Below, piece after piece: positions 5,977 to 8,211 of a stretch of DNA of 8,211 nt (positions within the stretch are counted from its first letter, which is position 1; each line of letters starts with the position of its first letter). The notes below the pieces were generated by a model. The model saw nothing but the letters and a program-made list of their open reading frames with translations, did no database searches and was not told the origin of the DNA. The stretch lies in contig JAIBDK010000089.1 in assembly GCA_024679435.1 (NCBI GenBank), positions 1-8,211 of the forward strand. Reading direction: 5' to 3'. This DNA is from Gammaproteobacteria bacterium. GTDB taxonomy: Bacteria > Pseudomonadota > Gammaproteobacteria > Arenicellales > Poriferihabitantaceae. A program made the translations under genes and the position numbers.

Positions 5977-6690
5977 TTATGCAGTTGATAATTCGTTTAC
6001 AGCTGAGGCAAAGAATGTTTCCTGAAACTGCATAAACCATTGGTGCTGAATCGGATCATATTTATCCATTAAGGTATTTTGTTCCTCGAACGTTTGTGCG
6101 CCCGGCATTCCATACATGTCGATATTTCTTTGTTGCCATATGCTAAAACCGATGGGTGTTACTTCAGCATGAAACTGGAATGCAAAAGTGTTATTACCAT
6201 ATTTCATTGCCTGTTGTCCGAACAGGTCACTGTAAGCCAATAATTCGCCGCCAGCGGGAATTTGAAACTCGTGAAAATGGGACTCGGCGACAACCATCTG
6301 ATCTGGAAAGTAGTTTTTACCGGCTTCAGTAGCAGTAATCGGATAGTAGCCGAATTCATGTTCATTGCCCGGCAATGGACCAGCGTAGGCTCCAAGCACA
6401 TGAGCAATTGACTGAGCACCCTGACAGATTCCGAGTAACGGAATGTCTTGTTTAATACACCCCTCTATCCAGTCATTCTCAGCATATAAGAACTTGTAGT
6501 TTTCCTCGTCAAAAGCATTGAAGGAGCCGCCATAAATTACACTCGCCACCACAGAGGAATCAACCTTTCCCAGGTCATCGCCAAGAAATGGACGAAGAAT
6601 CTGAGGTTCTATTCCCTTGTTTCGCAGAAAGGTAACTGTGCGATCGTCGTCATGGTCTGATTCGTGTCGAATGAGAACTATGCGTGACAT
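5977..6690 (-). CDS. stand-alone class I glutamine amidotransferase-like protein (cassette E)
   Basis: A 237-residue protein of the class I glutamine amidotransferase superfamily. The nucleophile elbow is PLLGICQGAQSIAHVLG with C89, and FQFHAEVTP gives H174 and E176, so the Cys-His-Glu triad is complete. The oxyanion region YGGSFNAFDE (53-62) is also as expected. It resembles the free-standing GMP-synthase-like glutaminase domains (COG0518 group) that act on gamma-glutamyl compounds or pair with an unlinked synthetase; no partner synthetase is in the window, so the acceptor is unknown. It should be cytoplasmic. ATG 6688-6690 has a GGGAAA ribosome site 6-7 bases upstream. About 65 bp of leader follow the collapsed site of cassette D, and about 48 bp separate the stop from its own attC. 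Confidence 0.85.
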   Translation of the reverse strand: MSRIVLIRHESDHDDDRTVTFLRNKGIEPQILRPFLGDDLGKVDSSVVASVIYGGSFNAFDEENYKFLYAENDWIEGCIKQDIPLLGICQGAQSIAHVLGAYAGPLPGNEHEFGYYPITATEAGKNYFPDQMVVAESHFHEFQIPAGGELLAYSDLFGQQAMKYGNNTFAFQFHAEVTPIGFSIWQQRNIDMYGMPGAQTFEEQNTLMDKYDPIQHQWFMQFQETFFASAVNELSTA

Positions 6691-6755
6691 GGCATTTCCC
6701 GGAACAGTAGTTCAACTTGTAGGAGCATACTGAAATATAGGCTGGTGACAATATC

Positions 6756-6783
6756 GCCTAACGCCGCTGATGCGATTGTCAGG
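6756..6783 (-). repeat. collapsed attC remnant of cassette D
   Basis: On the minus strand this reads CCTGACAATCGCATCAGC followed at once by GGCGTTAGGC. The first part matches the R''-L'' half of neighbouring sites and the last part is a perfect R' core GTTAGGC. The L' arm and the whole central hairpin are missing, about 40 bp fewer than its neighbours. It sits where the cassette D attC should be, 15 bp after the gene's stop codon. Confidence 0.6.
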
Positions 6784-6798
6784 AGGATTTTGGCGCGT

Positions 6799-7269
6799 TT
6801 AACACTCATGTATCCATTTGGGAGAATGCCTTTTTGTCCATTTTGCAAACTTCATCTTTTCACCCAGGTAAAACTGTTTGTATGCTTTAACTGCATTTCG
6901 TGGAATCTTGTATTTATCCGGCATTGCCTGAGCGAATTCAGTTAACCCTCGACTGTCGTAGTTGTAATTTGAAATCTCGTTGAGCACAAATATCGATTTG
7001 TGATCGGAATCTCTTTCAAATCTAAATCGGTATTCAGCATTCAAAGCTACAGCAAGGTTTTGTAACCACGCGAAATTCTCAAATGACTCTTCTACCCAAA
7101 GCACCCAAGGATGTTTTATATGGGTGGACTTATAGGGAGCGGTAAATCCTTTTTTATTTAGTACTGTGCATAGCATTTGCACGCTCTCAAGTATCATTAT
7201 TACTACGTGCTGATCGCAATGATATTGCGCACATTTTTCTATTTCATTATCCAGTATAAAGATGTTCAT
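6799..7269 (-). CDS. conserved phage-shared protein of unknown function (cassette D)
   Basis: A 156-residue soluble protein. The conserved-looking blocks are an N-terminal IFILDNEIEKCAQYHCDQHV (with H17, C18, H21) and YKSTHIKHPWVLWVEES (H50, H53), then FAQAMPDKYK (112-121) and a C-terminal AKWTKRHSPKW. From memory, this arrangement is that of a hypothetical-protein family frequent in T4-like marine phages and scattered in bacteria, where the same blocks read roughly YHCDKHVVKM, THxxHP, AMPDxYK and WKNRxxPxW. The clustered His and Cys residues could bind a metal. I know of no proven function. The ATG at 7267-7269 is about 20 bp after the core of the upstream site; its ribosome site is weak (GGTGGG at 17 bases). 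The TAA stop at 6799-6801 is 15 bp before the collapsed site. Confidence 0.75.
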   Translation of the reverse strand: MNIFILDNEIEKCAQYHCDQHVVIMILESVQMLCTVLNKKGFTAPYKSTHIKHPWVLWVEESFENFAWLQNLAVALNAEYRFRFERDSDHKSIFVLNEISNYNYDSRGLTEFAQAMPDKYKIPRNAVKAYKQFYLGEKMKFAKWTKRHSPKWIHEC

Positions 7270-7289
7270 CTAGAACGAAGTTTTAACCC

Positions 7290-7360
7290 ACCTATCGCTC
7301 CACATCAGCCGCTGAGGCAAGTACTACCTGCCGAAGTCCGGCTGCATGCGTTTGTTATGC
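7290..7360 (-). repeat. attC site of cassette C (core mutated)
   Basis: R'' ATAACAAACGC and L'' GCATGCAGCCGG. A central hairpin uses GGCAGGT/AGTACTTGCC-type arms, and the L' arm is CGGCTGATGTGGAGC. The core is GATAGGT (minus strand of 7290-7296) instead of GTTAGGT. The TAA stop of the 56-residue gene is inside the R'' box. Confidence 0.82.
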
Positions 7361-7525
7361 ATCATCTTTCATTATCTCCAAAACTTTGTTCTTGCTCTTC
7401 GTCCAGACTCTAAGTTCGCGTCCTGGGTGCTTGGGCGAGGTACATTTCTTACTTACTCTCACTAAATGCATCGCACCCAAGCCAGCCACTGTGAACATTA
7501 GAAGTGCTAGAGCCAAACTGAACAT
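7355..7525 (-). CDS. 56-aa single-span membrane miniprotein (cassette C)
   Basis: A short frame with ATG 7523-7525 and TAA 7355-7357. The product begins MFSLALALLMFTVAGLGAMH, a membrane span or signal-anchor at about residues 2-22, followed by a basic cytoplasm-like tail (KK, R, K, K) and an acidic MKDDA end. I do not recognise a family. Support for its being real: it fills its cassette, it runs in the same direction as all other cassette genes, its stop codon is inside the R'' box of the following attC (like the gene of cassette A), and its start lies in the core box GTTAATG of the preceding site. There is no good ribosome site, since that position is occupied by the upstream site. This would be the smallest gene of the array. 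Confidence 0.6.
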   Translation of the reverse strand: MFSLALALLMFTVAGLGAMHLVRVSKKCTSPKHPGRELRVWTKSKNKVLEIMKDDA

Positions 7526-7570
7526 TAACGTTTACTCGGTCTATGACTATGATGCATGCGATTTGTTATG
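7523..7570 (-). repeat. degenerate attC of cassette B (outer boxes only)
   Basis: R'' CATAACAAATCGCATGCA at the right end matches neighbouring sites, and the left end GTTAATG is close to GTTRRRY. The middle, about 20 bp, has no arms that pair and no hairpin. At 48 bp it is shorter than the intact sites. Its position 12 bp after the cassette B stop codon supports the call. Confidence 0.5.
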
Positions 7571-7581
7571 CTGCACTTCCA

Positions 7582-7788
7582 CTAGTCTTCGTCTCTTGAA
7601 TTATCATAAGGCACAGATCCATCCACTTCAGGTTTTGCTCCTCGGTTTTTTATTAAAAATGCACCTGCAACAATAAATCCGAGGCCTGGGAGAATTAATG
7701 AACCGCCAAGTAATGTAACCATTGAGACTGTGACTACACCCAAAATAAACAGGACTAGGCCAATAATTTGTTTAACAGTTAAGGTCAT
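7582..7788 (-). CDS. 68-aa two-span membrane miniprotein (cassette B)
   Basis: A 68-residue protein with two membrane spans (about residues 7-24 and 27-46) separated by a tight GG turn, then a charged, acidic tail of about 20 residues ending SRDED. I do not recognise the family; short two-span proteins like this are common in integron cassettes. The ATG at 7786-7788 has a GGAATTGAG stretch just upstream as ribosome site. The leader from the upstream attC core is about 105 bp and contains a perfect dyad, so the cassette may carry its own expression signals. Confidence 0.65.
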   Translation of the reverse strand: MTLTVKQIIGLVLFILGVVTVSMVTLLGGSLILPGLGFIVAGAFLIKNRGAKPEVDGSVPYDNSRDED

Positions 7789-7858
7789 CTCAATTCCAAA
7801 TTTCCTCTACTTACTAAACGGATGGTTCACTCAGAATTTAAATAATAGTGTTGATCCT

Positions 7859-7874
7859 GATTCACACTTGAATC
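7859..7874. promoter_or_regulatory. small perfect dyad upstream of cassette B gene
   Basis: GATTCA, 4-base loop, TGAATC, located about 70 bp before the cassette B start codon. It could be an operator or simply chance; no T-run follows, so it is not a terminator. Confidence 0.2.
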
Positions 7875-7894
7875 GCTCAATTACTCTCCGTGCA

Positions 7895-7968
7895 ACATAA
7901 CGCCTCGCATCAGCGGCACATTGCTGCGCGCACGCGCAGTGATGTGCCCGTCTGCATGCGTTTGCTAT
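7895..7968 (-). repeat. attC site of cassette A (intact)
   Basis: Core GTTATGT (minus strand of 7895-7901), L' CGCTGATGCGAGGC, and R'' TAGCAAACGC with L'' GCATGCAGACGGG. The central hairpin is unusually strong: GGCACAT/ATGTGCC plus an inner CTGCGCG/CGCGCAG stem around a 2-base turn. The stop codon TAG of the cassette A gene is the start of the R'' box. Confidence 0.9.
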
Positions 7969-8195
7969 GCGATTTCATAGTAGGTTTTTTCCTCAAACAC
8001 GAATTCTTTTGAGGCCAGCTCCTCTGAGGATATCCGAGACTTAAATTCTGAAGGATACTTCTGATCCCCCTCCCAGCAAACATATATCTCGCAAGACGCA
8101 CCGGACTTCTTCATATTTTCTACGTAACTTGCCAGAGCGTTGTAGTTAGCTTGTGATTCTTCTAATTCGTTAGGCTCTAATAGTTCTTCAGGCAT
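7965..8195 (-). CDS. acidic 76-aa protein of unknown function (cassette A)
   Basis: A 76-residue soluble protein, rich in Glu and starting MPEELLEPNELEESQ, with a probable helix (about 5-30), then a strand-like segment CEIYVCWEG (35-43) and a charged C-terminus ending TYYEIA. It has two cysteines (35 and 40) and no membrane span. I do not recognise the family. The ATG at 8193-8195 is 16 bp from the window edge, so the 5' end of the cassette and its upstream attC or attI are not visible. The stop codon is embedded in the R'' box of the following attC, a typical compact cassette layout. Confidence 0.7.
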   Translation of the reverse strand: MPEELLEPNELEESQANYNALASYVENMKKSGASCEIYVCWEGDQKYPSEFKSRISSEELASKEFVFEEKTYYEIA

Positions 8196-8211
8196 ATCGG
8201 TTCGTTTACGG

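Larger units (their letters stand above)
3671..8211 (-). mobile_element. integron gene-cassette array (nine cassettes, the last cut by the window edge)
   Basis: Nine same-strand genes alternate with nine sites of attC type. The shared site form, read on the minus strand, is an R'' box (such as ATAACAAACGC or ATAACAATCGC), an L'' arm GCATGCAGCC, a variable hairpin, an L' arm GGCTGATGCG and an R' core GTTRRRY (GTTATGT, GTTAGGT). The two arms pair with a one-base offset, as expected for the extrahelical bases integron integrases recognise. Cassettes are about 230 to 900 bp with one gene each. No integrase or attI is visible. By gene orientation the integrase side would be to the right of position 8211 and the distal end of the array is at 3671. 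Confidence 0.9.

Noticed and set aside
7290..7296. Alternative core for site C at 7281-7287 (GTTAAAA on the minus strand)
   Set aside because: GTTAAAA is also near consensus, but it lies outside the paired arms. The GATAGGT box is in register with the cores of the other sites.
3786..7788. A single metabolic pathway linking cupin, flavoprotein and amidotransferase
   Set aside because: Integron cassettes are collected independently and no shared substrate is evident, so co-location alone is not evidence.
3671..7968. CRISPR array as explanation for the repeats
   Set aside because: Repeats are 48 to 79 bp, not identical, internally palindromic, spaced 230 to 900 bp apart with a gene in each interval, and carry attC boxes.

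Overview
The window reads as chromosomal DNA from a proteobacterium, most likely a gammaproteobacterium, judged from protein style and from integron recombination sites of the type known in marine gammaproteobacterial chromosomes. It has two unlike halves. Positions 1 to about 3670 are ordinary, sparsely coded flank. Positions 3671 to 8211 (the window edge) are an integron gene-cassette array, read on the minus strand throughout. The array looks more AT-rich than the first 1.5 kb; this is a visual impression, not a calculation.

Flank, left to right: an undecided open stretch at the edge (1-117); an HdeD-type multi-spanning membrane protein (114-599, minus); a gene-free region with a repeated GGACGCACACTC element (757-861) and a strongly branched hairpin element (981-1070); a small one-span membrane protein (1078-1425, minus); about 570 bp without a gene (1426-1997); a formylglycine-type sulfatase (1998-3431, minus); and a 240-bp spacer with an imperfect palindrome (3541-3600).

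Array, in transcription order (high to low coordinate): cassette A, an acidic 76-aa protein; B, a 68-aa membrane miniprotein; C, a 56-aa membrane miniprotein; D, a 156-aa protein of a family shared with phages; E, a stand-alone class I glutamine amidotransferase-like protein; F, an 81-aa protein with two membrane spans; G, a GlsB/YeaQ-type membrane protein; H, an FMN-dependent NAD(P)H oxidoreductase; I, a cysteine-dioxygenase-like cupin. Each gene is followed by an attC recombination site, and often the stop codon touches the site. Four sites (A, F, G, I) look intact, three (C, E, H) have a mutated GTT crossover core, one (D) has lost its hairpin, and one (B) keeps only its outer boxes. The array therefore looks partly frozen into multi-gene blocks.

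No integron integrase or attI site is inside the window. The integrase, if present, should lie beyond the right edge; otherwise this is an integrase-less cassette cluster. The cassette genes do not form an evident shared pathway, as is normal for integrons. The common themes are small membrane proteins (B, C, F, G) and small soluble enzymes (E, H, I).
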